From the NCBI GenBank assembly GCA_963828445.1, contig CAWHFP010000021.1, positions 62,001 to 126,000 on the forward strand: a stretch of 64,000 nucleotides of DNA. The letters are read 5' to 3'. The notes under the pieces are model-generated. The model was not told the origin of the DNA, made no database searches, and saw only the letters and a list, made by a program, of their open reading frames with translations. The stretch comes from Bog-532 sp963828445 (GTDB lineage Bacteria; Actinomycetota; Actinomycetes; Streptosporangiales; Streptosporangiaceae). Positions 35,358 to 44,054 of the stretch are shown here, one piece after another. Numbering within the stretch: the first letter of the stretch is position 1; every line of letters begins with the position of its first letter. Both the position numbers and the translations under genes were made by a program.

Positions 35358-36377
35358 TCAGGCGCCGGCCCGGAGCTGGGCCGCGGCCGCGGTCATCGAC
35401 TGGAGCTTGCCGAAGGCCGAGTCGCGCGGCAGGTACTTCATGCCGCAGTCCGGGGCCAGGATCAGCCGCTCGGCCGGCACGTGCTCCAGAGCACGGCGGA
35501 CCCGGCCGGCCACCACGTCCGGGGTCTCCACGGCCTCGTCGCCCAGGTTGAGCACGCCCAGAATGATCGTCTTGCCGTCCAGGCTGCGGAGCACCGAGGT
35601 ATCCAGGTTGGCCTGGGCGGTCTCGATGGAGACCTGGTCGCAGTCGCAGGCGGCCAGCTCGGGCAGGAACGAGTAGCCCTCGGGCCGGTCGGCCACCATC
35701 GCGGCGTAGCCGAAGCACAGGTGCACGGCGGTGGTGCCGGTGATGCCGTCCAGGGCCCGGTTGATGGCCTTGACCCCGTACTTGCGGGCCTCCTCCGGCT
35801 TGGCCTGCAGCCAGGGCTCGTCCAGCTGGACGACGTCGGCGCCCGCCGCGAACAGGTCGGCGACCTCCTCGTTGACCACCTCGGCGTAGGCCAGGGCGAG
35901 GTCCTCGGGGCTGGCGTAGTAGTCGTTCTCGGCCTGCTGGGACATGGTGAACGGCCCCGGCACGGTCATCTTGACCGTCCGGTCGGTGTTGGCGCGCAGG
36001 AACGCCACGTCGTCGACCTCGACCGGGTGCCGCCGCCGGACCGGACCGGTGATGCGGGGCACCAGGTTGGTCGTGCCGGCCCGGCTCAGCAGCGTGCCCG
36101 GGTGGTCCAGGTCCACGCCGTCGAGCGCGGTGGCGAACCGGTTCGAGTAGCTCTCGCGGACCTGCTCGCCGTCGGTGACAATGTCCAGCCCGGCCCGCTC
36201 TTCATCGCGCAGCGCCAGCAGGGTGGCGTCCCGCTGGGCCTGCTCCAGATGCGCGGGGTCGACCCGCCACAGCTCGCGGGCCCGGACCCGGGGCGGCAGC
36301 CGGTGGCCGAGCCGGTCCCGGTCGATGAGCCAGTCCGGCTGCGGGTAACTGCCAACCAGTGCGGTGGGAAAGAGCAT
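35358..36377 (-). CDS. cobalamin-independent methionine synthase-like protein (MetE C-terminal type)
   Basis: 339 residues corresponding to the catalytic barrel of MetE. It begins MLFPTALVGSYPQPDWLIDR. The zinc ligands of the family are in VHLCFGYAAMVADRPE (His and Cys) and the late Cys in LILAPDCGMKYLPRD. The substrate segment ADVVQLDEPWLQAKPEEARK is conserved. It lacks the MetE N-terminal half, as in archaeal-type or core MetE proteins, so the methyl donor may differ. Divergent from a zinc-ribbon gene. It is probably a stand-alone methyltransferase for homocysteine or a related thiol. Confidence 0.85.
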   Translation of the reverse strand: MLFPTALVGSYPQPDWLIDRDRLGHRLPPRVRARELWRVDPAHLEQAQRDATLLALRDEERAGLDIVTDGEQVRESYSNRFATALDGVDLDHPGTLLSRAGTTNLVPRITGPVRRRHPVEVDDVAFLRANTDRTVKMTVPGPFTMSQQAENDYYASPEDLALAYAEVVNEEVADLFAAGADVVQLDEPWLQAKPEEARKYGVKAINRALDGITGTTAVHLCFGYAAMVADRPEGYSFLPELAACDCDQVSIETAQANLDTSVLRSLDGKTIILGVLNLGDEAVETPDVVAGRVRRALEHVPAERLILAPDCGMKYLPRDSAFGKLQSMTAAAAQLRAGA

Positions 36378-36393
36378 GCCGCCACCCTAACCG

Positions 36394-36433
36394 CGCGCCT
36401 GGGGTGGGCCTACCGCGGCTGGGGCGGGCTTAC
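36394..36433. repeat. two tandem 20-base units
   Basis: CGCGCCTGGGGTGGGCCTAC (36394-36413) is followed directly by CGCGGCTGGGGCGGGCTTAC (36414-36433), three mismatches. They fill the gap just before the ATG of the zinc-ribbon gene at 36444. Confidence 0.6.
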
Positions 36434-36443
36434 ATTGGTCTTG

Positions 36444-36806
36444 ATGGCACACCTGCGGCCCTACAGCAAGCAGCTGACCTGCCCCGACTGCGGGGACGTG
36501 ATCGGCGAGGCCCGGTTGCGGCCGATGACGGGGTGGCTGATCATCACCCAGCCGGGCGGGGGAATGTTCGGGGCCAGCGAGGGTGGGGTCCAGCTCCGCG
36601 TGGCCGAGGCGCGCCTGCACGCGGCCGCCCCCGAGGAGCAGGCCGCGGCCCAGCGCCAGCTCGAGTGGGTGCGGCGCCACCTGGGCGAGCAGATCTACGA
36701 TCTGCACTGTCCCCGCGGCCACCAGCTGTTCGTCACCACGCCGCAGATTGCCCGGGCGATGAGCCGGGCCGGCGGAGCCTGGGCCGCCCTGCCGGGGATG
36801 AGCTGA
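36444..36806 (+). CDS. small zinc-ribbon protein
   Basis: 120 residues, MAHLRPYSKQLTCPDCGDVI at the start and DLHCPRGHQLFVTTPQIARA near the end. The CPDC pair and the later C-P-R-G-H could bind one zinc. The middle is helical and Ala/Gln-rich (EARLHAAAPEEQAAAQRQLE). No DNA-binding helix is evident and no family is recognised. Upstream it has a tandem repeat and no clear ribosome site; downstream a tandem duplication spans its stop. It may form a transcript with the amidotransferase 56 bases later. Confidence 0.6.
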   Translation: MAHLRPYSKQLTCPDCGDVIGEARLRPMTGWLIITQPGGGMFGASEGGVQLRVAEARLHAAAPEEQAAAQRQLEWVRRHLGEQIYDLHCPRGHQLFVTTPQIARAMSRAGGAWAALPGMS

Positions 36807-36838
36807 GCCGGGGATGGGTCAAGCCGGGGCGGGCCAGG
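36791..36838. repeat. 16-base tandem repeat across a stop codon
   Basis: GCCGGGGATG at 36791 recurs at 36807 and, as GCCGGGGCGG, at 36823. The TGA of the zinc-ribbon gene (36804-36806) lies at the junction of the first and second units. Confidence 0.55.
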
Positions 36839-36862
36839 GCCCCCGCTTAATAGAGTGAACCG

Positions 36863-37615
36863 GTGAAGCCGTTCCTGCTGCTGGGCATCCGCATCGACGA
36901 CGCGCCGTCCGACAACGAGTACGAGTCGTTCCTGACCTTCTCCGGGCTGGACGAGGACAGCCTGCGCCGGATCCGGCTCGAGCAGCAGCCGCTGGGGGAC
37001 ATCGACCTGCGGGACTGGTCGGGGATCATGCTCGGCGGCGGCCCGTTCAACTACACCGACCCCGAAGACCGCAAGTCCGCGGTCCAGCGCCGGGTCGAGG
37101 CCGATCTGCACCGGCTGCTGCACGAGGTGGTCGACAGTGACTTCCCGTTCCTGGGGGCCTGCTACGGGATCGGTGCGCTGGGCAGCCACGAGGGCGCGGT
37201 GCTGGACCGCCAGCACAGCGAGCCGGTCAGCTGTGTGGAGATCACGCTGACCCCGGAAGGCCGGGCCGATCCGCTGTTCAGCGTCCTGCCCGGCACGTTC
37301 AGCGCGTTCACCGGGCACAAGGAGGCGGTCAGGACCCTGCCGCCGCACGCGGTCCGGCTGGCCGAGAACGCCGTCTGCCCGGTGCAGGCGTTCCGGGTCG
37401 GGGCCAACGTGTACGCGACCCAGTTCCACGCCGAACTGGACGCCGTGGGCATGTGCACCCGCGTGGACGCCTACAAGTACGCGGGCTACTTCCCGCCCGA
37501 GGAGGCCGACGAGGTCAAGGCCATGTCGCGGCGCAGCGACGTGACCCAGCCGCCGCTGCTGCTGCGCCAGTTCGTGGCCCGTTACGCGGACCGCTCCCCC
37601 GCTGCTGTGGGCTGA
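36863..37615 (+). CDS. class I glutamine amidotransferase-like protein
   Basis: 250 residues, MKPFLLLGIRIDDAPSDNEY. The nucleophile elbow is FLGACYGIGALGSHEG with Cys near residue 100, and the His-Glu pair is in YATQFHAELDAVGM near 191. The oxyanion segment IMLGGGPFNY is present. It is a stand-alone GuaA-type amidotransferase domain releasing ammonia from glutamine; such free-standing domains often serve unknown amidation or peptidase roles. The acceptor is unknown. It converges on the ABC ATPase, overlapping it by 34 bases. Confidence 0.85.
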   Translation: MKPFLLLGIRIDDAPSDNEYESFLTFSGLDEDSLRRIRLEQQPLGDIDLRDWSGIMLGGGPFNYTDPEDRKSAVQRRVEADLHRLLHEVVDSDFPFLGACYGIGALGSHEGAVLDRQHSEPVSCVEITLTPEGRADPLFSVLPGTFSAFTGHKEAVRTLPPHAVRLAENAVCPVQAFRVGANVYATQFHAELDAVGMCTRVDAYKYAGYFPPEEADEVKAMSRRSDVTQPPLLLRQFVARYADRSPAAVG

Positions 37616-38574
37616 GCTTTCCCGTCGGAACCGAAGATCGGCGGTTCGAGCACGGTCACGGTCAGCTGGCCGCCGTCCGGGCCGGGCCGCTCAGGAAGAC
37701 GGCCGGTGATCACCGTGCCGGCCACCCGGAGGTCGGCCTCCCAGCCCGCGCCCGCGGGCCGGCTGGCGGCCACGGTGCCGGTCAGCACCAGGCCGCGGCC
37801 GGGGTGGGCGCCGGGCACGGTTCGTTCGGGATGGACGCCGGCCACCTGATCCGGGCCCTGCGGGACGAAGCCGAGGTAGCCGATCAGCTCGGCCACCCGG
37901 CGGCTGGCGGGCCGCAGCACCACCTCATCCGGCGGCCCCAGCTGGAGCAGCTCACCGCGGTCGATCACGGCCAGCCGGTCGGCGAAGGCCTGGGCGTCGG
38001 CCAGTTCGTGGGCGACCAGCATGGCGGGCACGTTCCGGGCCGCCACCAGCGACACCACCAGGTCGGTGAGGGACCGGCGCAAGCTGGCGTCCAGCCCGGT
38101 GAACGGCTCGTCCAGCAGCAGCGCGTCGCAGTGGGCCAGCAGCAGGCGGCCGAGCGCGACCCGGTGACGCTGGCCACCCGACAGCGCGGCGGGCATGGCG
38201 TCGAGCAGCCCGGCCAGGCCCAGCGTGGCCGCGACCTCGGCCAGCTCGGCTCCGGACGGATCGGCGTCCCGGGCATAGGTCAGGTTGCCGCGCACGGACA
38301 GGTGCGGGAACAGGCCCGGATCCTGGCGGAGCAGGCCGACCCGGCGCTGCCACGGTGGCACCGCCCGGGCCGGCGCGGTGGTCGAGGTGAGCACCCGGTC
38401 GCCGAGTACCACCCGGCCCCGGCGCGGGATGACCAGGCCGGCCACCACCTCCAGCAGCGTGGTCTTGCCCGCCCCGGAGGGACCGAACAGGGCCACCCGC
38501 TCCCCCGCCGCCACCTGCACGGCGGCGCGCACGGTGAAGTCGCGGCGGTCAACCTCGACGTCGGCGTCCAGCAC
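37582..38574 (-). CDS. molybdate/tungstate-type ABC transporter ATPase
   Basis: 330-residue cytoplasmic ATPase. Walker A is ALFGPSGAGKTTLLEVVAGL near residue 30, the signature LSGGQRHRVALGRLLLAHCD, and Walker B LLLDEPFTGLDA; the H-loop is LVAHELADA. The C-terminal 80 residues (LVLTGTVAASRPAGAGWEAD) resemble a mop/TOBE regulatory domain that binds oxyanion. It overlaps the permease gene by 26 bases, in the order binding protein, permease, ATPase. Together they import an oxyanion for cofactor synthesis. Confidence 0.85.
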   Translation of the reverse strand: MLDADVEVDRRDFTVRAAVQVAAGERVALFGPSGAGKTTLLEVVAGLVIPRRGRVVLGDRVLTSTTAPARAVPPWQRRVGLLRQDPGLFPHLSVRGNLTYARDADPSGAELAEVAATLGLAGLLDAMPAALSGGQRHRVALGRLLLAHCDALLLDEPFTGLDASLRRSLTDLVVSLVAARNVPAMLVAHELADAQAFADRLAVIDRGELLQLGPPDEVVLRPASRRVAELIGYLGFVPQGPDQVAGVHPERTVPGAHPGRGLVLTGTVAASRPAGAGWEADLRVAGTVITGRLPERPGPDGGQLTVTVLEPPIFGSDGKAQPTAAGERSA

Positions 38575-39391
38575 GGGCGCTCCAGATGTAGGCGGCCAGC
38601 GGCAGCGGCAGCGCCACGATCAGCAGGACCAGAGCGAACGGCAGCGCGGTCGGCAGCCCGGTTTCCTGCAGCGTGGTGTAGATCTGCAGCGGGATGCCGT
38701 AGGGATGGTAGGCGATGATCACCACCGCGCCGAACGCGCCCATGGCCCGGGCCCAGGCCACCGACAGGGCCATGGCCAGACCCGGCGTGGCCAGCGGCAG
38801 CGTGACCCGGCGGAAGGCCCGGAGCGGCCGGTCGCCGAGCAGTTGCGCCTGCTGCTCCAGGGCCGGGTCGACCGCGGCGAACGCGGCCTGGGCGCTGACC
38901 ACGTAGTAGGGCGCGGACTCGTAGACCTCGGCGATGCACAGGGCCAGGAACGTGTTGGTGGCCGACAGGTGCAGGTGTCCCAGCAGCTGACCGATGGGCG
39001 TGTACGGCCCGACCAGGAAGATCAGGAGCAGGCCGATGACCAGCGGCGGCAGCAGCAGGCTGCACAGCACCCCGGTCTCCCACACCCGGGGGAACGGCAG
39101 CCGGCCCCGGGCCAGCATCCAGGCCAGCGGGGTGCACAGGCCGAACAGCACGGCCAGCGTGATGGCCCCGGACTCGACCGAGGTCAGCAGCGGGTCGAAC
39201 GCGCCCGGCGCGCTCAGCGAGGTCCAGATACCCGACCAGGACAGGTGGGTGAGCAGCGCGATGACCGGGCCGAGCAGGGCGATCCAGATGATCGCGGCTC
39301 CGATGACCGAGGCAACAGCCGAAACCGAGCGGGCCCGCGGGGTCGCGGGGCCGCCCGGCTTCAGGTCGTTCGGGCTAGCCGCCCAGCTCAC
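38549..39391 (-). CDS. molybdate/tungstate-type ABC transporter permease
   Basis: 280 residues with five to six membrane segments, starting from a GTG that reads SWAASPNDLKPGG. The BPD permease coupling loop is in EQQAQLLGDRPLRAFRRVTL (pattern EAA...G.....F..V.LP). Helices include IIWIALLGPVIALLTHLSW and LLPPLVIGLLLIFLVGP. It forms the channel with the ATPase downstream and the lipoprotein upstream. Its first codons are a shifted copy of the binding-protein terminus (see the repeat at 39373). Confidence 0.85.
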   Translation of the reverse strand: MSWAASPNDLKPGGPATPRARSVSAVASVIGAAIIWIALLGPVIALLTHLSWSGIWTSLSAPGAFDPLLTSVESGAITLAVLFGLCTPLAWMLARGRLPFPRVWETGVLCSLLLPPLVIGLLLIFLVGPYTPIGQLLGHLHLSATNTFLALCIAEVYESAPYYVVSAQAAFAAVDPALEQQAQLLGDRPLRAFRRVTLPLATPGLAMALSVAWARAMGAFGAVVIIAYHPYGIPLQIYTTLQETGLPTALPFALVLLIVALPLPLAAYIWSARAGRRRRG

Positions 39392-39413
39392 CCTGGCTAG
39401 CCACCCAGCTCAC
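39373..39413. repeat. 22-base tandem duplication at an ABC gene junction
   Basis: GGCTAGCCGCCCAGCTCAC at 39373 recurs as GGCTAGCCACCCAGCTCAC at 39395. The right copy encodes the last codons and TAG of the binding protein (ELGG-stop); the left copy encodes the GTG start and first codons of the permease in another frame. Confidence 0.6.
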
Positions 39414-40458
39414 TGGCGATGGCGGCCGGCACCGCGCTCTTGCTGCCGGTCAGCTTCGGCGTGAGCACGGTGAAACCGCCGTGGGAGTACTGAGCCAGGC
39501 CCGCGCTGGACAACGTGTACTTGACGAACGCGATCGCGGCCGCGCTGGGCTTGGCGCCGACCGTGGTGATGTCGATGACCTGGGGCGAGCCCTTGTAGGT
39601 CTTGCCGCTCTTCACCTTGACGGTGGCCTTGGCGTAGGCCGCCTTCTCGGCCGCGCTGCCCAGGTTGATCTGATCCGGCAGCTTGATGTACGGCAGCTTC
39701 AGCTCGACCGCCTGGGTGATGAACGCGCTGGCCGCGTCGAGCTGCCCGGACTGCAGGGTGGAGTCCAGGGAAGACTCGGCGTAGATCTGCGAGGAGCTGG
39801 CCGTGCCGAAGTCCGAGGTGCCGAGGATCTTCGCCGCCGTGTCCGAGGGCAGGTGGCAGTAGGCCTGGGCCAGCTCCACCATCATGATGAAGTCGCGGCC
39901 CTGCGGGTCAATGTTGGGGTCGGTGCGGCCCAGCTTGAAGCCGGAAGTCTGCAGCGTGCTGCTGAACAAGCTGCACACGTTCTTCGACCCGCTGGCGACG
40001 GCCTTGAAGTCGGCGGCGTACTTGCTCTTGGGGTTGTAAGCCAGCACGATCGACGTGCCCGCGTACTGCACGTACCAGCTGGTGAACTTGGGCTCGATCA
40101 GCTTGATGTTGTCGCCGCCGACGCTCTCGAACACGTCCGGGGTGAGCTCACCGGAGGTGATGTCGTTGGCCAGCTCGGTCGAGGCGCCACCGTGGCCCAC
40201 GAACTTGTAACCCTCGGCCTGGGTGAAAGCGGGCGAGACAATCTTCTCGTTCAGGAACTGCAGCGACGAGGCGTAGGCGACATTCACGTTGCCGGTCGGC
40301 TTGGCGGGAGCGGAGCTCGAAGCGCTCGAACTGGCGCTGGCGGAACTGCCGCTAGAGGGTGACGAGCTGGAACTACAGCCCGCCACGGCGACCGCGGCCG
40401 CGGCCAGACCGGCGACGGCGGCGATACGCACGCGAGATTTCAACTGAAGATCGGCCAT
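39397..40458 (-). CDS. molybdate/tungstate-type substrate-binding lipoprotein
   Basis: 353 residues from ATG 40458. The signal peptide MADLQLKSRVRIAAVAGLAA ends in a lipobox-type VAGC; a Ser-rich linker follows. The mature domain shows NVNVAYASSLQFLNEKIVSP, GHGGASTELANDITSGELTP and DVFESVGGDN, and later GRTDPNIDPQGRDFIMMVEL, motifs of the WtpA-like oxyanion binders. It captures the anion outside the membrane for the ABC permease. A GTG seven codons upstream is possible. The 23-base palindrome at 40510 lies in its promoter region. Confidence 0.87.
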   Translation of the reverse strand: MADLQLKSRVRIAAVAGLAAAAVAVAGCSSSSSPSSGSSASASSSASSSAPAKPTGNVNVAYASSLQFLNEKIVSPAFTQAEGYKFVGHGGASTELANDITSGELTPDVFESVGGDNIKLIEPKFTSWYVQYAGTSIVLAYNPKSKYAADFKAVASGSKNVCSLFSSTLQTSGFKLGRTDPNIDPQGRDFIMMVELAQAYCHLPSDTAAKILGTSDFGTASSSQIYAESSLDSTLQSGQLDAASAFITQAVELKLPYIKLPDQINLGSAAEKAAYAKATVKVKSGKTYKGSPQVIDITTVGAKPSAAAIAFVKYTLSSAGLAQYSHGGFTVLTPKLTGSKSAVPAAIASELGG

Positions 40459-40509
40459 TTGCCTGACATTAGCCAGCACCGATCACGCCGGGCAATGAGT
40501 TGTAACAGC

Positions 40510-40532
40510 TACTGGTCACATTGTGACCAGTA
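40510..40532. promoter_or_regulatory. perfect 23-base palindrome between transporter and SDR
   Basis: Arm TACTGGTCACA, centre T, arm TGTGACCAGTA; all 11 pairs match. It lies 52 bases before the ATG of the binding lipoprotein and 86 before the SDR ATG. The symmetry and location indicate a dimeric repressor or activator site controlling one or both divergent genes. No ModE-like gene is present in the window. Confidence 0.7.
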
Positions 40533-40617
40533 CGTATCCAGGCAGGGGGCGGGCCGCCGGGCGGTGGGCCGGGGTGGCGCGCCGGGGCGGCGGGCCGCGG
40601 CCGTTACGCTGCCGAGC

Positions 40618-41379
40618 ATGATCACCGACTTGTTCACGCTGACCGGCAAGGTGGCCGTGGTCACCGGCGCCTCGTCCGGGATCGGGGTGGCCTTCGCCCA
40701 GGCCATGGCGGAGGCCGGCGCCGACCTGGCGCTGGGTGCGCGCCGGGCCGACCGCCTGGAGCAGACCCTGGCCGACGTGTGCGACAGCACCGGCCGCCGC
40801 GGCATCGCGCTCCGCACCGACGTGGCCGACCCCGACGACTGCCAGCGGCTGGTGGACGCGGCCATGAAGAGGTTCGGCCGGGTGGACATCCTGATCAACA
40901 ACGCCGGCGTCGGCACCGCCGTGCCTGCCACCCGCGAGACGCCGGACCAGTTCCGGGCCGTGCTGGACGTGAACCTGAGCGGCAGCTACTGGATGGCCCA
41001 GGCCTGCGGCCGGGTCATGCCGCCGGGCAGCAGCATCATCAACATCAGCAGCGTGCTGGGCATCACCACGGCCGGGCTGCCGCAGGCCGCTTACACCGCG
41101 AGCAAGGCCGGCCTGATCGGCCTGACCCGTGACCTGGCCCAGCAGTGGACCGGCCGCAAGGGGATCAGGGTCAACGCGATCGCCCCGGGCTTCTTCGCCA
41201 GCGAGATGACCGACTCCTACCGGCCCGGCTACCTGGATTCGATGAAGCCCCGGATCGTGGCCGGCCGGATGGGTGAAGGCCCCGAGGTCGCCGCGGTCGC
41301 GGTCTTCCTGGCCAGCGAGGCCGCGTCCTACATCACCGGCCAGACCCTGGCCGTCGACGGCGGGGTCACCATCACCTGA
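40618..41379 (+). CDS. short-chain dehydrogenase/reductase
   Basis: 253-residue NAD(P)-dependent oxidoreductase. It has VVTGASSGIGVAFAQAMAEA, DILINNAGVG, a catalytic Ser in NISSVLGITTA and YTASKAGLIGLTRDLAQQW, and a C-terminal ITGQTLAVDGGVTIT. All members of the catalytic tetrad are visible. It is divergent from the oxyanion transporter across the 23-base palindrome. Its stop overlaps the convergent membrane gene by 8 bases. Substrate unknown; context does not link it to metal-oxyanion transport beyond the shared promoter gap. Confidence 0.88.
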   Translation: MITDLFTLTGKVAVVTGASSGIGVAFAQAMAEAGADLALGARRADRLEQTLADVCDSTGRRGIALRTDVADPDDCQRLVDAAMKRFGRVDILINNAGVGTAVPATRETPDQFRAVLDVNLSGSYWMAQACGRVMPPGSSIINISSVLGITTAGLPQAAYTASKAGLIGLTRDLAQQWTGRKGIRVNAIAPGFFASEMTDSYRPGYLDSMKPRIVAGRMGEGPEVAAVAVFLASEAASYITGQTLAVDGGVTIT

Positions 41380-42529
41380 GCCAGGTGCCCGCAGGCCGGT
41401 GCGCCTGCTCGTCGGTGACGGTGACGAAGATGAACTTCCCGTCCACCTCTGGCGCCGGCGGGGTCAGGCCACGATCGCCGCGGGAGCCCGCAGAGCTGAG
41501 CACGTCCTTGGCTTGCCGGTCGATCAGGCGGGTGAACAGGTACTGCGCGCAGCCGAAGATCAGCGCCACCGTGAAGACCTGGGGCTCGGTGTGCAGGGTG
41601 AGGGAGCTGACCAGCCCCGAGCCGGCCAGCAGCACGCCGAGCAAGCCGGTGGCGGCGCCCGCGCTGCCCTTGAGCAGAGTCTGGACCAAGGGCAGGCCGT
41701 AGGAATGCCGGTGACCGGTGTAGCTCTTCAGGGCCAGGGACGCGCTGGCCAGCCCGGGCAGGGACGCGAGCAGCTCCAGCTCGAGCACGTACCAGCCGCT
41801 GGCCCCGCGGGTTCCGCCGGCGGCCGCGAACACGGCCCGGAATGACTGGTCCGCCCAGCCGAGCCCGGCCACGCCGGTCAGCAGAACCGTCAGCAGCGCG
41901 CCCATCACGGCCAGGGTGTTGCGGAACGTCCGCGCGTCGGAGTGCGCGCTGGCCTCGGCGCTGTCGCAGGCCTGCCGGATGGCGCGCAACTGGGCCCGGT
42001 CACTGTCGCTGATGCGGCGGTCGGGCTGGGCCAGGATTTCCAGCGTTTTGAGATAACCGCGCACTCGCAAATCATTGGGGAGGAATGCGGTGGCCACCGC
42101 CACGGCCATGTCCGGTATATGAGCCTTTACCGCGTCTTCTGGCTCTACCGAAAGTAAAATCTGACCCGCCGTGTGCAATGCGGAATAAGCGAGGTCGATT
42201 TCAGCTCCGGTCCACCAGGAAACGGTCCGCCGCCATAGTTGCCGCAAGCCAGCCAGATGCTGGCCCGCCGGACGCGGCGGAGACCACTCAGCGCACCGCT
42301 TGGCGGAGTCGATTGCATGGCATATTGCCACGTAGTCGGCCTGTTGACCGGAGTTCATCCGGTCGTAGTCGGTACGGTGCAGTTCGGCCTCCAAACGGCG
42401 GGCCGTGCTGCGGACTTCGGCCATCCAGGTGGCCATGACCCATTTATGGGGGATTTTCCGTGGCAATTCACGGCCACCCACCACACGGCCATTCCTGTTC
42501 CCGGGCCGGTATTTGTCAATGACGTACAC
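41372..42529 (-). CDS. hypothetical membrane protein
   Basis: About 385 residues from a GTG at 42529 preceded by AAGGGA; an ATG at 42436 is the alternative. The N-terminal half is soluble and helical, with RSTARRLEAELHRTDYDRMN and a Trp-rich stretch. The second half has about four hydrophobic segments, including LAVMGALLTVLLTGVAGLG and GLLGVLLAGSGLVSSLTL. A short tail, VDGKFIFVTVTDEQ, is cytoplasmic or external. The family is not recognised. Same strand as the amidase, whose start is beyond it. Local G+C is lower upstream (42050-42500), which may hint at acquisition. Confidence 0.6.
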   Translation of the reverse strand: MYVIDKYRPGNRNGRVVGGRELPRKIPHKWVMATWMAEVRSTARRLEAELHRTDYDRMNSGQQADYVAICHAIDSAKRCAEWSPPRPAGQHLAGLRQLWRRTVSWWTGAEIDLAYSALHTAGQILLSVEPEDAVKAHIPDMAVAVATAFLPNDLRVRGYLKTLEILAQPDRRISDSDRAQLRAIRQACDSAEASAHSDARTFRNTLAVMGALLTVLLTGVAGLGWADQSFRAVFAAAGGTRGASGWYVLELELLASLPGLASASLALKSYTGHRHSYGLPLVQTLLKGSAGAATGLLGVLLAGSGLVSSLTLHTEPQVFTVALIFGCAQYLFTRLIDRQAKDVLSSAGSRGDRGLTPPAPEVDGKFIFVTVTDEQAHRPAGTWLR

Positions 42530-42542
42530 GGTCCCTTGGATA

Positions 42543-43955
42543 TCACGCCGCGGGTGGTCGGCGCTGGCCAATCTGAGTGGCTTGTTCGAAAACGTGGCCG
42601 GCCTGGAGAACCCCGAAATCGGCGCGATGGGGGCCGACGATCTGGACGCCGATGGGCAGGCCGCCGGCGCTGAACGCGGCCGGGACACTCGCGGCCGGGC
42701 AGCCGGTGGCCGAGACCAGGTAGGCCGAGCGCATCCAGTCCAGGTAGTCGGTCATCGGCACGCCGTTGATCTCGCCGGGGTACTCCAGGCCGACGTCGAA
42801 CGGCAGCACCTGGCTGACCGGCAGCAGCAGCAGGTCATGGTGGCCGAAGAACTGCCGCACGCGGTGGAACAGCGCCGTGTGCAGCTGCTCGGCCCGGGCC
42901 AGGTCCGGGCCGGTCAGCGCCCGGCCCTGGGCGATGTTGTCGCGCAGGGTGGCCTTGAACTGGCCGGGCGACTGTGCTTCCAGGGCGCCGAAGGTGGCCT
43001 CGAAGCTCCAGGCCCGCAGCGTGCGGAACACCTCGTCGGCGTCGGCGAAGCTGGGGCAGGCTTCGGTGACCTCGGCGCCGAGTCCGGCGAAGACCTGGGC
43101 CGCGGAATGGACGGCGGCGGCCACCTCGGGCTCGACCGGGACCGCGCCGCCCAGGTCGGGTGAGAAGGCCACCCGCAGCCCGGCCGGGTCGAAGTCCAGC
43201 GGCTCGGCGAACCGGGATCCCGGAGTCTCCAGCGCGATCGGCGACCGCGGGTCCGGGCCGGCCAGCACCGACAGCAGCAGCGCGGCGTCGGCCACGGTCC
43301 GGGCCATGGGCCCGCTGACCCCCATCGTGTTCCAGCCGAGCAGGGCGGGCCAGCCCGGCACCCGGCCCGGTGACGGCCGGAACCCGACCACGTTGCAGAA
43401 CGAGGCCGGGTTGCGCAGCGAGCCGCCCATGTCGCTGCCGTCGCCGACCGGGTGCATGCCGCAGGCCAGGGCGGCCGCGGTTCCGCCGCTGCTCCCGCCC
43501 GCGCTCCGGCCCGGGTCGTACGGGTTCCTGGTCGCGCCGAACAGCGGGTTGAACGTGTGCGAGCCCGCCCCGAACTCGGGCACGTTGGTCTTGCCGATCG
43601 TGATCACCCCGGCCCGCCGCATTCGCTCGATGACCAGCGCGTCGTGCTCGGGCACGTAGTCGGCCCGGACCGGCGACCCGTAGGTGGTCAGCAGGCCCGC
43701 GGTCTCGTGCAGGTCCTTGTGGGCGACGGGCAGCCCGTGCAGCACCGGCAGGTCCGCGCCGGAGGCGGCCAGCTCATCGGCGGCCTCGGCCGCCTTTCCG
43801 GCTCGATCCTCGTCCAGGGTGATGACCGCGTTGATCCGCGGATTCAGCCGGCCGATCTGGTCCAGGTGAGCCTGGAGCACCTCGCGCGCCGACACCTGGC
43901 GGCGCCCCAGCGCCGCGCGCAGTTCCCGGGCGGTCCAGAAGCACAGATCGGTCAT
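42543..43955 (-). CDS. amidase (amidase-signature hydrolase)
   Basis: 470 residues. The Ser-Ser-Lys triad is visible: Lys in GLPVAHKDLHETAGL, the cis-Ser in GDGSDMGGSLRNPASF and the nucleophile in the same Gly-Ser-rich AGGSSGGTAAALACGMHPV stretch. The ring of conserved NPYDPGRS residues is typical of enzymes hydrolysing amides or carbamoyl compounds. No GatB or GatC gene is nearby, so it is a catabolic amidase rather than the tRNA amidotransferase. Ends 14 bases before the membrane protein start region. Substrate unknown. Confidence 0.88.
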   Translation of the reverse strand: MTDLCFWTARELRAALGRRQVSAREVLQAHLDQIGRLNPRINAVITLDEDRAGKAAEAADELAASGADLPVLHGLPVAHKDLHETAGLLTTYGSPVRADYVPEHDALVIERMRRAGVITIGKTNVPEFGAGSHTFNPLFGATRNPYDPGRSAGGSSGGTAAALACGMHPVGDGSDMGGSLRNPASFCNVVGFRPSPGRVPGWPALLGWNTMGVSGPMARTVADAALLLSVLAGPDPRSPIALETPGSRFAEPLDFDPAGLRVAFSPDLGGAVPVEPEVAAAVHSAAQVFAGLGAEVTEACPSFADADEVFRTLRAWSFEATFGALEAQSPGQFKATLRDNIAQGRALTGPDLARAEQLHTALFHRVRQFFGHHDLLLLPVSQVLPFDVGLEYPGEINGVPMTDYLDWMRSAYLVSATGCPAASVPAAFSAGGLPIGVQIVGPHRADFGVLQAGHVFEQATQIGQRRPPAA

Positions 43956-44054
43956 GGGACTCCTCGCGATGCGGTGGTGGCCTCACCCTAGTTCGCGGCG
44001 CACTACGAGGTTCTCGTGATCTCGGCGGGGGCGGACGGCGGTTAGCGTCGGGCC

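Noticed and set aside
35043..36443. Plus-strand upstream extension of the zinc-ribbon gene to 35043
   Set aside because: Antisense to the MetE-like gene and low complexity; ATG 36444 begins the plausible zinc-ribbon protein.
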